A DNA stretch of 64,000 nucleotides from Gemmata palustris (GCF_017939745.1 NZ_JAGKQQ010000001.1:2418001-2482000), one strand, 5' to 3'; shown: positions 43,025-52,732, counted from the first letter of the stretch. Translations and numbers: made by a program. Notes: a model not told the origin generated them from the letters alone.

Positions 43025-43683
43025 TATTTGGCCCCCCCGGCGACTTCGCGGATCGCCGCGACGATGTTCGGGTACGCCCCGCACCGGCACAAGTTTCCGC
43101 TCATCCGCTCGCGGATCTCGTCGTCGGACAGGTCGGCCATTGCGAACGGTTTGCTCACGTCGGCGGTGGCGTGGCTGACGCACCCCGCTTTCACTTCGGA
43201 GAGCAGTGCCGTCGCCGAGCACAATTGCCCCGGCGTACAGTAGCCGCACTGGAAGGCGTCGTTCTTGACGAACGCCGCCTGCAGCGGGTGCAGCTCGTCC
43301 CCCTTTGCCAGCCCTTCCACAGTGGTGACGTCCGCCTTCGGGTGCAGCACCGCCAGCGTCAGGCACGAGTTCGCCCGCCGGCCGTTCACCAGTACCGTAC
43401 ACGCCCCGCACTGGCCGTGGTCGCACCCCTTCTTGGTGCCGGTCAAGTGCAGGTGCTCGCGGAGCAGATCGAGCAGTGTCGTGCGCGGGTCCACCGAGAG
43501 AGCTTGCGGTTTGCCGTTGACGGAGAGCGCCACCGTCACCCCGTCGGCGGCTCGTACCGGTGGGCCGGCGGGCGGTTGCCCACCGACATGAGAATCAGGA
43601 ACCGTGGCCAGGGCGGTGCCTGTCGCCACGGTTTGTAAGAATTGACGACGCGAAGGGTCGTCCGCAGGGACAGGGTGGGTCAC
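43024..43683 (-). CDS. 2Fe-2S subunit of a xanthine-dehydrogenase-type molybdenum hydroxylase
   Basis: The 219-residue protein starts with a Tat-type leader (SRRQFLQTVATGTALATV). The N-terminal plant-ferredoxin-like domain ligates one cluster with CxxGxCGxC (GCDHGQCGACTVLV) and a later Cys (SCLTLAV). The C-terminal domain ligates the second with FQCGYCTPGQ and NLCRCGAYPNIVAAI. This is the small subunit of the three-subunit form (YagT-like). Electrons would go to the FAD subunit, which is broken next door, so the protein has lost its partner at this locus. Confidence 0.9.
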   Translation of the reverse strand: MTHPVPADDPSRRQFLQTVATGTALATVPDSHVGGQPPAGPPVRAADGVTVALSVNGKPQALSVDPRTTLLDLLREHLHLTGTKKGCDHGQCGACTVLVNGRRANSCLTLAVLHPKADVTTVEGLAKGDELHPLQAAFVKNDAFQCGYCTPGQLCSATALLSEVKAGCVSHATADVSKPFAMADLSDDEIRERMSGNLCRCGAYPNIVAAIREVAGGAK

Positions 43684-43816
43684 GGTGAGACCTCACGGTG
43701 GCGATGATCCGGTGATGAACCGAGTCCATCAGAGGGGAAATTTGATAGCAATTATCGCGCCACACAGGTGCGGACAGGCCACCGAAGGCACGCTACAAAC
43801 GACGTGACGAAGGTGT

Positions 43817-44150
43817 CTAGCGCGGCGATCGCCGCCATGTCTTCGGCACCGAGTTCGAAGTCGAAGACGTTAAAGTTCTCGACCATCTGCTCCTTGCGCA
43901 CCGACTTGGGGATCGCATCGATACACGCTGCGTGAGCCTGCGCAGGATCACTTGAGCCGCGCTTTTCCCATGCTTCTCAGCGAGCGACCGCAACACTTCG
44001 TTGTGGAAGATGTCGTTCCGGCCCTCCGCGAACGACCCCACGACTCGATCTGGACCTTGTTCTCCGCGAGGAACTTCTGCGTCTCGACCTGCTGGTGGAA
44101 CGGGTGTGTCCCGATCTGGTTGGTGTCGCGTTACTTGGGCTTGGAAGCCG
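43817..44150 (-). pseudogene. C-terminal remnant of an aldo/keto reductase
   Basis: The minus-strand frame contains [37 protein letters not shown], which matches the GPFAEGR...AEKYGKSxAQVxLRWxxQRG strand-helix region of aldo/keto reductases (2,5-diketogluconate reductase branch). Nearby pieces (TRHQPDRDTPVPP for NQIxxHPFxQ, [21 protein letters not shown] for IPKSxRxExxxENxxVFDFEL) need two or more frameshifts. The catalytic tetrad part is absent. It touches the 3' end of the kinase gene. Confidence 0.6.
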
Positions 44151-47100
44151 AATCGAGTACCGCATTCACCTCGGCCCAGAAGTTTTGGCAATCTGCCCGT
44201 TCGCCGGGAAGCCACTTCTCGACCTCGACCGGATCGCGAATGCCGGCCAGTTCGGGTTCGTTCCACCACATCACGAGTGTTTGGCGAACGCCGTCGCGGA
44301 CTTTGTTGAAATCGTGGCCCCGTGCCTCGGCCCGCGCCGACAGGTCTTCGCGCAACCACGTTCTCGCCTGTGCCCGCCAGTTACTCCGCTCGACCTCGCC
44401 CAGGCCGCCGGCCCCGACTCCGCGACCGCAACCGGCCTGGACGGCGACCCGGGCCGCCACGAAACGGTGAACCTCCGCCAGTTTCGGATCGACCGCGAAC
44501 GCCTCGGCATAAATGCGCGCCAGGGCGGCGAACCGATTCTGGAACCGGCAAACTCCGATCAGGGCCAGGCGCTCGTCGTTGTCCCGCGGTTGTTGCGTGC
44601 CGTCGAGCAGCGCCGTCAGGTTCGGGAGGATCATTTTCTCCGCTTCGCGCCGGAGCACGTGCCGGATCCAACCGTCCGGGCTGTTGGCCTGATTCTCGCG
44701 CCACTCGTGATGCAGCACCGCCGCGGCGAACGTCTTTCGAGCCTCGGCTTCCTTCCCGGTCCGGTGCAGCGCCATGCTGAGCACGAGTTGCGGCAACGGG
44801 CCGGACATGCCCGAGGCGTCGCCGCGCGTGATCGCGACCGCCCGGTCGAAGTGCCCCTGACGATACTCCGCGAACCCCTTGACGAACTGGTAGTACGGGT
44901 ACAGCACCCCGGCTTTCCGGTCGGTCCGCGCGGCCAGATCGCCGAGCGCCACGGCCTCGCTCAGTTCGTCACCGGACGAGGGGAGGAGCAAACACGCGCG
45001 AGCCGTGCGCTCCGCGACTTGCGGCGAGTCGCTCGTTCCGAACCGCGCGAGTAGCGCCTTCCGGGCGCGGCGGTACTCGTCCTCCCGGCCGATGTACAGG
45101 CACATCTCCGCGTACCCGTACCAGTCGTTGTGGCGCGGCCGATCGCCTTCCAACGTTTTGCCCCAGACGGGCTGCAACTCGGCCCACCGGCGCTCCTGCG
45201 ACAACGCCGCGCGGTATTCGTTCTGCACGTACTGGTTACCCGGTTCGAGGGAGAACGCGAGGCGGAGCTGCTCGAAGCCCTCTTCAACCCGCCCGGTGGC
45301 CTTCAGGCTGGTCCCCAGCGCGGAGCGGACCTTGGCGACCTGGTGGTCGTGCCGCAGGGCGATTCGGGCCTGGGAGATGACTTCGTCGTGCCTTTTGGCC
45401 GCCACGAGCGCGTCGAGGAGGGTGAAGTTAGCCAGCCCCGAATTCGGGTCGATCTCCAGGGCCGTCCGTAATCGCACGACGGCCTCGTCCAAATACGCAG
45501 GGGCGTGAGCCCCCATCGTGTACAGGGCCGTACCGAGGGAGTAGTGACCGATCGACAAGCGCGGGCGCAGGGAGACGACGGCCTGAAAGTACCGGACCGC
45601 CTCCTCGGGCTTTTGCGCCATCAGGAGCGCGTAGCCCGCATAGATGTTGGCCCACAGGTCGTCGGGGTGCTCCCGCTGGACTTTCACGAGGAACGGGATC
45701 TGGCGCTCGCGGTCTTGAAGCCCGAGGCCCGAATTGATCGCCAGGAGCAGGGCCACAGATTCCGTGCCGACGTTCGCACGGTCGAGCAGACCGAGGAGGG
45801 CCTTGCGGTCCCGGCGGAGGTCCGGGTTGCGGGCCTCCTTGCGCCAGGGCGTGGGGTCCGGCTCCGACCGGTCCGCCACCCTCACGACCCAATCCAAGCG
45901 CCTCTTCGTCCTGACAACGATCGACCAACGGTCGAGCGCGGCCAGCACGGTCAGGTGGACCTTCGATTCGCGGACCCGGGCCGCTACGGTCTCCGGGTCG
46001 TCGCCGTACCGCCCGATCCCGAACTCGCGAAGTGCCTCGTCGTAATCCGTGTCGGCTTGTTCAAAAGTGCCCATGCCGTCGAGAGTGACACTGGCGGCGA
46101 GATTGATCCGCTCGAGCCGGTCCGCCAGTTCGCAATCGCGCAACCGCAGGTGCAGTTGCCGGCGGAGTGCCGGCGCCTCGCGGCGCCCGAGGCGGGCTTG
46201 TGCCCGCTCGATCGCGGCTCTCGCGTCCGCGAACGACGCGTTTCGCAGGTGGCGATCGATCTCGGTCAGGTCACTCGCCACCGCCCGGTCGGTGGCCGCC
46301 CGGTCGAAGAGCAGCCACAGCCCGCCGGCTAGGACGAGCGCCCCGAACAACGCGCCCGCAGCTACACCAACGGTGAGCGTGGGGCGCCGGCGGACGGCGC
46401 GCATCGCGCGGCGGGCCCGGCCCTCCGGTCGTGCCAGGATCGTGTCCCCGCGGAGGAAGCGGTTGAGGTCGTCGCTGAGGGCGTCCGCGGTGGAGTAGCG
46501 CCGCTTCGGCTCCTTGCTCAGGCACTTCAGGCAGATGGTTTCCAGATCGCGCGGCACCTTGCCGTTGAGCCGCGCCGGGGGCACCGGCTCCTGAGTGAGG
46601 AGCTGGTGGACGGTTTCCGCCGCGCTCTCGGCACGAAACGGCGGGCGGCCCGTCAGCGCCTCGTACAGGATCGCCCCCAGCGCGTAGACGTCCGCCGGCG
46701 GGCCGGCCGCGCCCCGGACCTGCTCGGGCGCCATGTAGCTCGCCGTGCCGAGGGCCGTGCCGGTGCGGGTGAGCCCCGCTTCACCGCCGAGCCGCCGGGC
46801 CAGGCCGAAGTCGCTGATCTTGGGGGTGCCGTCGGCGGTCAGCAGGACGTTTCCCGGCTTCAGGTCGCGGTGAACGATACCGGCGGTGTGGGCCGCGTGC
46901 ACCGCTGACGCCAGGTGCGCCAGCAGTGCGGCCGCCTCGCGAACCGGTAGCGGGGTGCCGGCCAGTTTCTCCGCGAGGGTGCCGCCCTCGACGTGTTCCA
47001 TCGTGAAGTACGGCTTGCCGCAAGTGTCGCCGACGTCGTGGATCTGAACGACGTTCGGGTGCCGGAGCGCGGCGATCGACTCCGCCTCGCGCCGGAACCG

Positions 47101-47466
47101 CTCCCGCTCGCTCGCCCCGGCATACGCCCCGGCCAGTGCCATCTTCAAAGCCACGACGCGGTTGAGGCGGAGGTGCCGGGCCCGGAACACGACGCCCATG
47201 CCGCCCGCGCCGAGGACGGCCTCGATCTCGTAGCCCGGCACATCGGGGAACGTAACGTCACCCGCGTGGGGCGTGAGGGGTTCCGGGGCGGAGTCGGTTT
47301 CGGGCGGGAACATGGCGTCGAGTTCGGCCCGCGTGCGGACCACCTGGTGCCACCGCTCGCGAACGACGGGCAGCAACTCGACGCACGAGCGACAGACCGC
47401 CTCGGGCGTCGAGTCCGACGCGAGCAGCTCCTGGAGCAACTGTTGAACGCGCGGATCGTCGGGCAC
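44131..47466 (-). CDS. Ser/Thr protein kinase with TPR-rich C-terminal region
   Basis: The 1111-residue membrane kinase has an N-terminal Gemmata-type lead (DDPRVQQLLQELLASDSTPEAVCRSC...LLPVVRERW), then a Hanks-type kinase domain with GAGGMG (86-91), Lys108 in VVALKM, HRDLKPGN, DFG and APE. A membrane helix (TLTVGVAAGALFGALVLAGG) follows the basic linker, and the remaining 700 residues are TPR-like helices (VKVQREHPDDLWANIYAGYALLMAQKPEEAVRYF). The GTG at 47466 is chosen over an ATG at 47550 because GGAGGGAGAG precedes it. It starts 59 bp after the sigma factor stop and is its likely partner, as in other planctomycetes. The extreme C-terminus abuts an aldo/keto-reductase remnant. Confidence 0.9.
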   Translation of the reverse strand: MPDDPRVQQLLQELLASDSTPEAVCRSCVELLPVVRERWHQVVRTRAELDAMFPPETDSAPEPLTPHAGDVTFPDVPGYEIEAVLGAGGMGVVFRARHLRLNRVVALKMALAGAYAGASERERFRREAESIAALRHPNVVQIHDVGDTCGKPYFTMEHVEGGTLAEKLAGTPLPVREAAALLAHLASAVHAAHTAGIVHRDLKPGNVLLTADGTPKISDFGLARRLGGEAGLTRTGTALGTASYMAPEQVRGAAGPPADVYALGAILYEALTGRPPFRAESAAETVHQLLTQEPVPPARLNGKVPRDLETICLKCLSKEPKRRYSTADALSDDLNRFLRGDTILARPEGRARRAMRAVRRRPTLTVGVAAGALFGALVLAGGLWLLFDRAATDRAVASDLTEIDRHLRNASFADARAAIERAQARLGRREAPALRRQLHLRLRDCELADRLERINLAASVTLDGMGTFEQADTDYDEALREFGIGRYGDDPETVAARVRESKVHLTVLAALDRWSIVVRTKRRLDWVVRVADRSEPDPTPWRKEARNPDLRRDRKALLGLLDRANVGTESVALLLAINSGLGLQDRERQIPFLVKVQREHPDDLWANIYAGYALLMAQKPEEAVRYFQAVVSLRPRLSIGHYSLGTALYTMGAHAPAYLDEAVVRLRTALEIDPNSGLANFTLLDALVAAKRHDEVISQARIALRHDHQVAKVRSALGTSLKATGRVEEGFEQLRLAFSLEPGNQYVQNEYRAALSQERRWAELQPVWGKTLEGDRPRHNDWYGYAEMCLYIGREDEYRRARKALLARFGTSDSPQVAERTARACLLLPSSGDELSEAVALGDLAARTDRKAGVLYPYYQFVKGFAEYRQGHFDRAVAITRGDASGMSGPLPQLVLSMALHRTGKEAEARKTFAAAVLHHEWRENQANSPDGWIRHVLRREAEKMILPNLTALLDGTQQPRDNDERLALIGVCRFQNRFAALARIYAEAFAVDPKLAEVHRFVAARVAVQAGCGRGVGAGGLGEVERSNWRAQARTWLREDLSARAEARGHDFNKVRDGVRQTLVMWWNEPELAGIRDPVEVEKWLPGERADCQNFWAEVNAVLDSASKPK

Positions 47467-47524
47467 GGTCTCTCCCTCCGTCGGAGCCCCCGGCCCGTCG
47501 GGTGCGTGCGGTCGGGTCAGGGCC

Positions 47525-48124
47525 TCAAGATGCACCCGGGCGCAGATCATTCAGACGCTCCGTCAGCAGCAACAAGCCGCGATCGAGCCGCCGCTTGATC
47601 GTCCGGGTCGCGACGCCGAGCACGGCCGCGGCCTCGACCTGCGTCATCCCCTGCAGCCGCACCAGGTCGAACACCTCGCGCTCGTCCGCGGGCAGGGTGT
47701 CGATCGCCGCGATGATTCGTCGGCACTCCGAACTCAGGCCGGAGTCGCTGCCCGGTGGCGCGGGCAGGAGCCCGTCGATCGCGCCCACGGGGGGCTGCTC
47801 GTCGAGGTCGCGGGCCAGGTCGTTGAGTTCCCACCGCATGTGCTGGGCGGCGAGAGCGAAGAATTCCCGTACCGTCGCCGGTCGCGCTTCCCGGAGGGCC
47901 TTGAGGAGGCGCTCCACGACGGCACCGAGGAGTTCGTTGGACTGTAAGTTGAGGGGCGGTCGGGTCAGGCGCGGGTAGTTGCGGTGCAGGAGCGTGGCGC
48001 ACAACTGCTGGAGCCGCCGGACCGCCCGGCCGAGCAACGCCCGGACGACCGGTTCGGCCGGCACGTCGTGGGCCAACTCGTCCAGATAGTACTGGACCGC
48101 GGCCGTGGTGTTGGCCTCGACCAA
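47525..48124 (-). CDS. ECF-family RNA polymerase sigma factor
   Basis: The 199-residue protein has sigma-70 region 2 in the first 100 residues (LLHRNYPRLTRPPLNLQSNELLGAVVERLLKALREA, FFALAAQHMRWELNDLARD) and region 4 with the -35-binding helix-turn-helix (LPADEREVFDLVRLQGMTQVEAAAVLGVATRTIKRRLDRG). No anti-sigma gene is adjacent; the downstream Ser/Thr kinase may control it, as in planctomycete ECF-kinase pairs. Translation starts at TTG 48124 behind AGGGGGAG; there is no better ATG nearby. Confidence 0.9.
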   Translation of the reverse strand: MVEANTTAAVQYYLDELAHDVPAEPVVRALLGRAVRRLQQLCATLLHRNYPRLTRPPLNLQSNELLGAVVERLLKALREARPATVREFFALAAQHMRWELNDLARDLDEQPPVGAIDGLLPAPPGSDSGLSSECRRIIAAIDTLPADEREVFDLVRLQGMTQVEAAAVLGVATRTIKRRLDRGLLLLTERLNDLRPGAS

Positions 48125-48244
48125 GGCACTCCCCCTTGAAGCCGACAGGCGACGGATCTCAGTTTATCGCGGCGGGTGCCCCCCTCCACGCCGATTCGCG
48201 CCGGAAGCGAGGAGAGATCGCATGAGTGCGGTCGACAAAGCGAT

Positions 48245-48961
48245 TCACCACAGTTTGGGGAACAGCAGGCCGGTACGCCGCTTGTACTCGGCGAAGTCCG
48301 GGTATCGGGACATCGACCGGTCTTTGGCCAGCATGTTTCTCACGAAGAAACCGAAGACCCAACCGGCGAGGATGAGGAACGGCACCCAGTGGAGTGACAT
48401 GATGGCGTAGCCGGAGTAGATCAGGATCTCCCCGAGGTAGTTCGGGTTCCGCGTGCGCCCGAACAGGCCGTCCCTGATCAGACCCTTGCGGATCTGCAAG
48501 GTGTAGTACTTCTGAGCGTCGCTGACGTAATGGTAGAAGATCCCCAGGATGTAAACGAACAGCGCGAGCGCGACCACCGGGGGCGGAACGGTGACGTGAC
48601 GGCTGATGAGCAGGTACGGGGCGACGTAATAGCCGGCGAGAGGCACGAAGAGGAACGGCCCCCCGACCCACACGGGCAGCTTCTGCTCGAACCGCCGATC
48701 GGCGTACATCGCGTGCTTCAGGAGCCACAGGATCGAGTACGTGCCGTGCATGGCCAGATAGATGTAGGCATCGGTCGACCCGTTGTCGTAGTACCACATC
48801 AGCCCCAGTACGACGGGGAAAACCAGAATCTTATGGGCGTTGATGTACGTTGAGACCTTCAGACCGTTTACCCCGTTGTTGCCGGCGGTTCGCTCGTTCG
48901 CTGAGCGTGTGGCCGGCGAACCGGCCGTGCCGGCGTCGCTCTCCGCGTTCGTCGTGCTCAT
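48245..48961 (-). CDS. Isoprenylcysteine/phospholipid methyltransferase family membrane protein
   Basis: The 238-residue product has five or six hydrophobic segments after a disordered Ser/Thr/Asn-rich start. The family motif RTRNPNYLGEILIYSGYAIM lies near the C-terminus, followed by ERRYP-type DRSMSRYPDFAEYKRRTGLLFP. This is the ICMT/PEMT-like fold that binds SAM at the membrane. The substrate could be a lipid or an isoprenoid. ATG 48961 (GGAGA upstream) is preferred over a start 16 codons earlier. Confidence 0.85.
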   Translation of the reverse strand: MSTTNAESDAGTAGSPATRSANERTAGNNGVNGLKVSTYINAHKILVFPVVLGLMWYYDNGSTDAYIYLAMHGTYSILWLLKHAMYADRRFEQKLPVWVGGPFLFVPLAGYYVAPYLLISRHVTVPPPVVALALFVYILGIFYHYVSDAQKYYTLQIRKGLIRDGLFGRTRNPNYLGEILIYSGYAIMSLHWVPFLILAGWVFGFFVRNMLAKDRSMSRYPDFAEYKRRTGLLFPKLW

Positions 48962-49015
48962 GACACGTTCTCCAAGATGGTTCCGGGCACTTACCCTCGA
49001 CGCTGGCATTACGTA

Positions 49016-49861
49016 TCATCGGCCCGCGGCTTTCCGGCGGGCCTCGAGTGCTGTGTCGAAGACCCGCTTTACCGGCCCCAGCGCCTGGACGAACTCGAGC
49101 TGCTCGCCTTCCGGCCCCTTGCAGTAAATGAGCCGCCAGCCGTTGGATTTGCCCTCCGTGATGCCGTTGCTGTTGGCCTCGATCGGCGCCTTCTGCCGCT
49201 CCTGTTCGGTCTTCACCGTGACAACGCGGTTGGCCCTCACCTGCGTCATCCCGCGTTTCGCCGATTCCGCTTCCAGGTCGGCAATGAACGTGTTGAAATC
49301 GACGTCATCGCGGACGTGGAAGCAGATGTGCATCATCCGCGGGAACGCCGGGCTCATGTGGCGGAGCGGCTCGGCGAAACTTGCGCCCGTGCCGGCGGGT
49401 TGCTCGGCGTCGCGGTACTGGAGCAACTCGATCACCACGTTATCGAACTGGACGAACCGCACGTCCAATCGCTGCGCCCCGTCTTTCAGATCCGGGACGC
49501 CGATGGTCCGCGGGTTGACCCGGCGCGCCCGCGCTTCGATGTCCTGATCGGTGAGCAGGGTGTTGTGGATGCGTTCGCCGTGGAAGTCGCCGTCGCGCAT
49601 GATCTCGGTGCCACCGAGCACGTCCGTGTAGAACGCGAAGGCGCGGTCCATGTTTTGGACGGTCAGCCCGAAGTGTTGCACCCCCTGCAACCGCGCCCCG
49701 AGCGGCCCACGGTTCCTTGCCGCGTTGATCGGGGTCTTCTCCTGCGCTACCGCCGACGGCGCCGCGAGACCGGACCACCCGGCCACCACCGCAGCCCCCA
49801 CGGTCTTGAGGACCGCGCGGCGCTCCAGATCCGTTTTCTCGGTGTCCTGATGATCGCTCAC
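49016..49861 (-). CDS. Tat-exported VOC (glyoxalase-fold) family protein
   Basis: The 281-residue protein opens with a Tat-like leader (ERRAVLKTVGAAVVAGWSGLAAPSAVA). It continues with a VOC fold: VQHFGLTVQNMDRAFAFYTDVLGG, later FVQFDNVVIELLQYRD and MMHICFHVRDDVDFNTFIADLE, then a closing GPEGEQLEFVQAL. The Glu/His positions typical of metal-dependent glyoxalases/dioxygenases are in place. The substrate is unknown. It starts 55 bp upstream (in transcription order) of the methyltransferase start and may share its transcript. Confidence 0.88.
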   Translation of the reverse strand: MSDHQDTEKTDLERRAVLKTVGAAVVAGWSGLAAPSAVAQEKTPINAARNRGPLGARLQGVQHFGLTVQNMDRAFAFYTDVLGGTEIMRDGDFHGERIHNTLLTDQDIEARARRVNPRTIGVPDLKDGAQRLDVRFVQFDNVVIELLQYRDAEQPAGTGASFAEPLRHMSPAFPRMMHICFHVRDDVDFNTFIADLEAESAKRGMTQVRANRVVTVKTEQERQKAPIEANSNGITEGKSNGWRLIYCKGPEGEQLEFVQALGPVKRVFDTALEARRKAAGR

Positions 49862-49955
49862 GTGCGTCTCCCGTGCGGACGGTAAAAATGCGACTCATCT
49901 AGATAAAGCGGCGCGCCCTGACACCGACCGAAGAGATTGGCTCGGTCCCGAGTTG

Positions 49956-51035
49956 CTATTGCGCCCTTCGCTTGACCGCGTAGCCATACGAGATCGGCCA
50001 CGACGGCTCCGCGCCGAGCTCTTGCTCGGCCTTGAGCGCCCAGTACGGCTCCCGGAGGAGCTCCCGCGCCAGGAGCACCAGATCGGCGTCACCCGCGGTC
50101 ACGATCTCGTTCGCGTGGCTCGCCTCGGTGATCAACCCGACCGCCCCGGTCGGCACGCCCGCCCCGTGGCGGATCCGACGCGCGAGCGGCACCTGGTACC
50201 CCGTGCCGACCGGAATACGTGCCCGCGGAACGAGGCCGCCGGAGGAAACGTCGATCAGGTCGACGCCCAGTTCCTTCAGCCGGTCCGCGAGCACCACCGA
50301 TTGCTCGATGTCCCACCCGCCCTCGACCCAGTCGGTCGCCGAGACGCGGACGAACACCGGCAGTTGATCCGGGACGAGCTTTCGTACCGCGCCGGCGACG
50401 CGCAGAGGCAGCCGCATCCGGTTCTCGAGGTTCCCGCCGTAACTGTCGGTCCGCCGGTTGCTCAGCGGGGACAGGAACTGGTGGAGCAGGTACCCGTGGG
50501 CCGCGTGAACCTCAATGACCCGGAACCCGGCCGCCAGCGCCCGGTGCGTGGCCGCCTCGAACGCGCCGACGATCCCGTCGATCCCGTGCTCGTCCAGCGC
50601 CGTCGGAACCGGGCTGCCCTCGTCAAAAGCGAGCGCGCTCGGGCCGCCCACCGGCCACCCGCCCGCCTCCGGGGTCATCAGCCCGGCGCCGCCCTTCCAC
50701 GGCACGGCACAACTCGCCTTCCGCCCGGCGTGGGCCAACTGGATGCCGGGCACCGCGCCCTGCGAGTGGACGAACCGGGCGATCCGGGCCAGGGGCCCGA
50801 TGTGCTCGTCGCTCCAGATGCCCAGATCCCCACCGGTGATCCGCCCGTGCCGGGTGACGGCCGTGGCCTCGACGACGACCAGCGCCGCGCCCCCGGCCGC
50901 CCGGCTGCCGATGTGAACCAAATGCCAGTCGCCCGCGACCCCCCTCTCGGCGACGTACTGGCACATGGGGGCCATGACGATCCGGTTGCGGAGTGTCACG
51001 CCGCGAATCGTGAGCGGGCTGAGCAGGTCGGCCAC
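49956..51035 (-). CDS. Old Yellow Enzyme family oxidoreductase (YqjM-like)
   Basis: The 359-residue FMN enzyme has the OYE start (LLSPLTIRGVTLRNRIVMAPMCQY), where the Met/Cys pair typifies the YqjM group. It also has LAHAGRKASC, the catalytic HAAHGYLLHQFLSPLSNRRTDSYGG loop (His pair) and the DLVLLARELLREPYW C-terminus. Such enzymes reduce activated C=C bonds with NAD(P)H. The start is GTG 51035 with CAGGAG upstream; the longer frame to 51296 overlaps the neighbouring gene and is not used. Confidence 0.92.
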   Translation of the reverse strand: MADLLSPLTIRGVTLRNRIVMAPMCQYVAERGVAGDWHLVHIGSRAAGGAALVVVEATAVTRHGRITGGDLGIWSDEHIGPLARIARFVHSQGAVPGIQLAHAGRKASCAVPWKGGAGLMTPEAGGWPVGGPSALAFDEGSPVPTALDEHGIDGIVGAFEAATHRALAAGFRVIEVHAAHGYLLHQFLSPLSNRRTDSYGGNLENRMRLPLRVAGAVRKLVPDQLPVFVRVSATDWVEGGWDIEQSVVLADRLKELGVDLIDVSSGGLVPRARIPVGTGYQVPLARRIRHGAGVPTGAVGLITEASHANEIVTAGDADLVLLARELLREPYWALKAEQELGAEPSWPISYGYAVKRRAQ

Positions 51036-51076
51036 GTCTGACTCCTGGTGCAAGGGGTTCCGGAGGGCACCGGCCG

Positions 51077-51880
51077 TTACTTTTTCGCGGCGTGTTTGCC
51101 GAGGAAGTCCCGCACCAGCGAGGCGATCTCGTCGCCGTTCGATTCGAGGGCGAAGTGGCCGGCGTCGAGGAGGTGGAACTCGAGCGTCTTCAGGTCGCGC
51201 TTGTAAGGCTCGGCGCCCTCCGCCGGGAAGATCTTGTCGTTCTTGCCCCACGCGATCAGCACCGGCGGCTGGTGCGTGCGGAAGTACTCTTGCCACTTCG
51301 GGTACAGCGGCGGGTTCGACCCGTAGCTCAGGAGCAGGTCGAGTTGGATCTCGTCGTTGCCCTTGCGGTCGAGCAGGAACTGGTCGTGGGCGGCCCCGTC
51401 GGGACTAACGAGTTCGGGGTTCTTGACCCCGTGCGTGTACTGCCACTTCGTCGCGTCGTAGGTGAGCAGGCCGCGGAGCGCGTCGCGCTTCTCCTTGCGG
51501 ATCGGTTCCTTCCAGTAGGCCTTGACCGGCTTCCAGAAGTTGTTGTCGAGCCCCTCGTCGTAGGCGTTGCCGTTCTGCACGACAATCGCCGTGATGCGGT
51601 CCGGGTGCGCGCTCGCCAACCGGTACCCGACCGGGGCGCCGTAGTCCTGCACGTAGAGGGCGTACTTCTTGAGTTCCACCTTCTCGGTGAACGCGTCGAT
51701 CACCTGGGCCAGGTTGTCGAACGTGTACGCGAACTTGTCGCGCGGCGGCACCGAACTGTGCCCGTAGCCGGGGTAGTCGGGCGCGACGACGCGGTACTTG
51801 TCGCCGAGTGCGGGAATCAAGTTGCGGAACATCTGCGAACTGGTCGGGAAGCCGTGCAGCAGCAGGACCGCCGGGGCGTC
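51077..51880 (-). pseudogene. Alpha/beta hydrolase (dehalogenase/epoxide-hydrolase type), 5' end lost to IS21
   Basis: Reading from the IS border, the frame continues [42 protein letters not shown], with oxyanion motif HGFP. The nucleophile elbow VQDYGAPVG has Asp (not Ser), and the catalytic His is in [10 protein letters not shown]. Asp at the elbow points to haloalkane dehalogenase or epoxide hydrolase chemistry. The first 35-45 residues are missing and are not found on the other side of the IS. The internal ATG at 51832 would drop the oxyanion loop, so a functional product is unlikely. Confidence 0.75.
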
Positions 51881-51952
51881 TGGTGATTAGCTTTGAAAGG
51901 GGAAACGTGTTGAGCTTTGAAAAGGGAAACACCAAGTCCGTGTTCGAGCGGG

Positions 51953-52732
51953 TCACTTACCCTTCTTGGGGTCGTTCGGCTTTTTGGCGGTCATGGACTC
52001 GCGGAACCGGTAGCTCTCGCCGTTCATCTCGAAGATGTCGCACCGATGGGTGAGCCGGTCCAGCAGAGCCGCCGTCATCCGATCGCCCTGGAACACGGTG
52101 CCCCACTCGCTGAACGCCAAGTTGCTCGTCACCAGCACGCTGCGCCGCTCGTACCGGTCCGCGAATACCTGGAACAGGAGCTCGGCACCACCCCGACTGA
52201 ACGACAGGTACCCCAACTCGTCGATGATGAGCAGGTCCACGCGGTCCAGGTGGCCCAGCACCCGGTCCAGCCGGTGCTGCTGTTGGGCCGCCTCCAACTG
52301 GGTCACCAGGCCCGCAGCCGTTACGAACTTCACGCGCCGGCCGAGCCGACACATCGCCAGCCCCAGCGCGGTCGCCAGGTGCGTTTTCCCCGTGCCCGCG
52401 TTCCCGATCAGGCAACAGTTGGCGTGCTCCTCGACCCACGCCCCGCGCGCCAGTTCCAGCACCTTGTGCTTGGACAGCGACGGGACCGCGGTGAAGTCGA
52501 ACGTGTCCAGGTCCTTGACCACCGGGAACCCGGCCGCGCGGATCCGCGACGCAAGCGCGTTCGCGGATCGCGTGGTCACCTCGGCCTCGGTCAGGCGCAA
52601 CAGGTAGCCCTCGTAGGATTCGTTCTGGGTGGCGGCCTCACGGGCCAGCTTCTCCCACTCGCCGAGCATCGTCGGCAGCTTCAGTTGCCTCAAGTTGGCC
52701 TTGAGCAACAGCGGGGTCGTCTCGACGGACAT
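51953..52732 (-). CDS. istB: IstB, IS21 helper ATPase
   Basis: The 259-residue AAA+ protein has an N-terminal helical region (LRQLKLPTMLGEWEKLAREA), Walker A GNAGTGKTH, Walker B DLLIIDELGYL and the sensor TSNLAFSEW, all standard for IstB. It assembles on DNA and directs IstA. AAGGAG precedes ATG 52732 by 6 nt; an ATG two codons earlier is possible. Its start overlaps the istA end by about 95 nt, longer than usual. Confidence 0.93.
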   Translation of the reverse strand: MSVETTPLLLKANLRQLKLPTMLGEWEKLAREAATQNESYEGYLLRLTEAEVTTRSANALASRIRAAGFPVVKDLDTFDFTAVPSLSKHKVLELARGAWVEEHANCCLIGNAGTGKTHLATALGLAMCRLGRRVKFVTAAGLVTQLEAAQQQHRLDRVLGHLDRVDLLIIDELGYLSFSRGGAELLFQVFADRYERRSVLVTSNLAFSEWGTVFQGDRMTAALLDRLTHRCDIFEMNGESYRFRESMTAKKPNDPKKGK

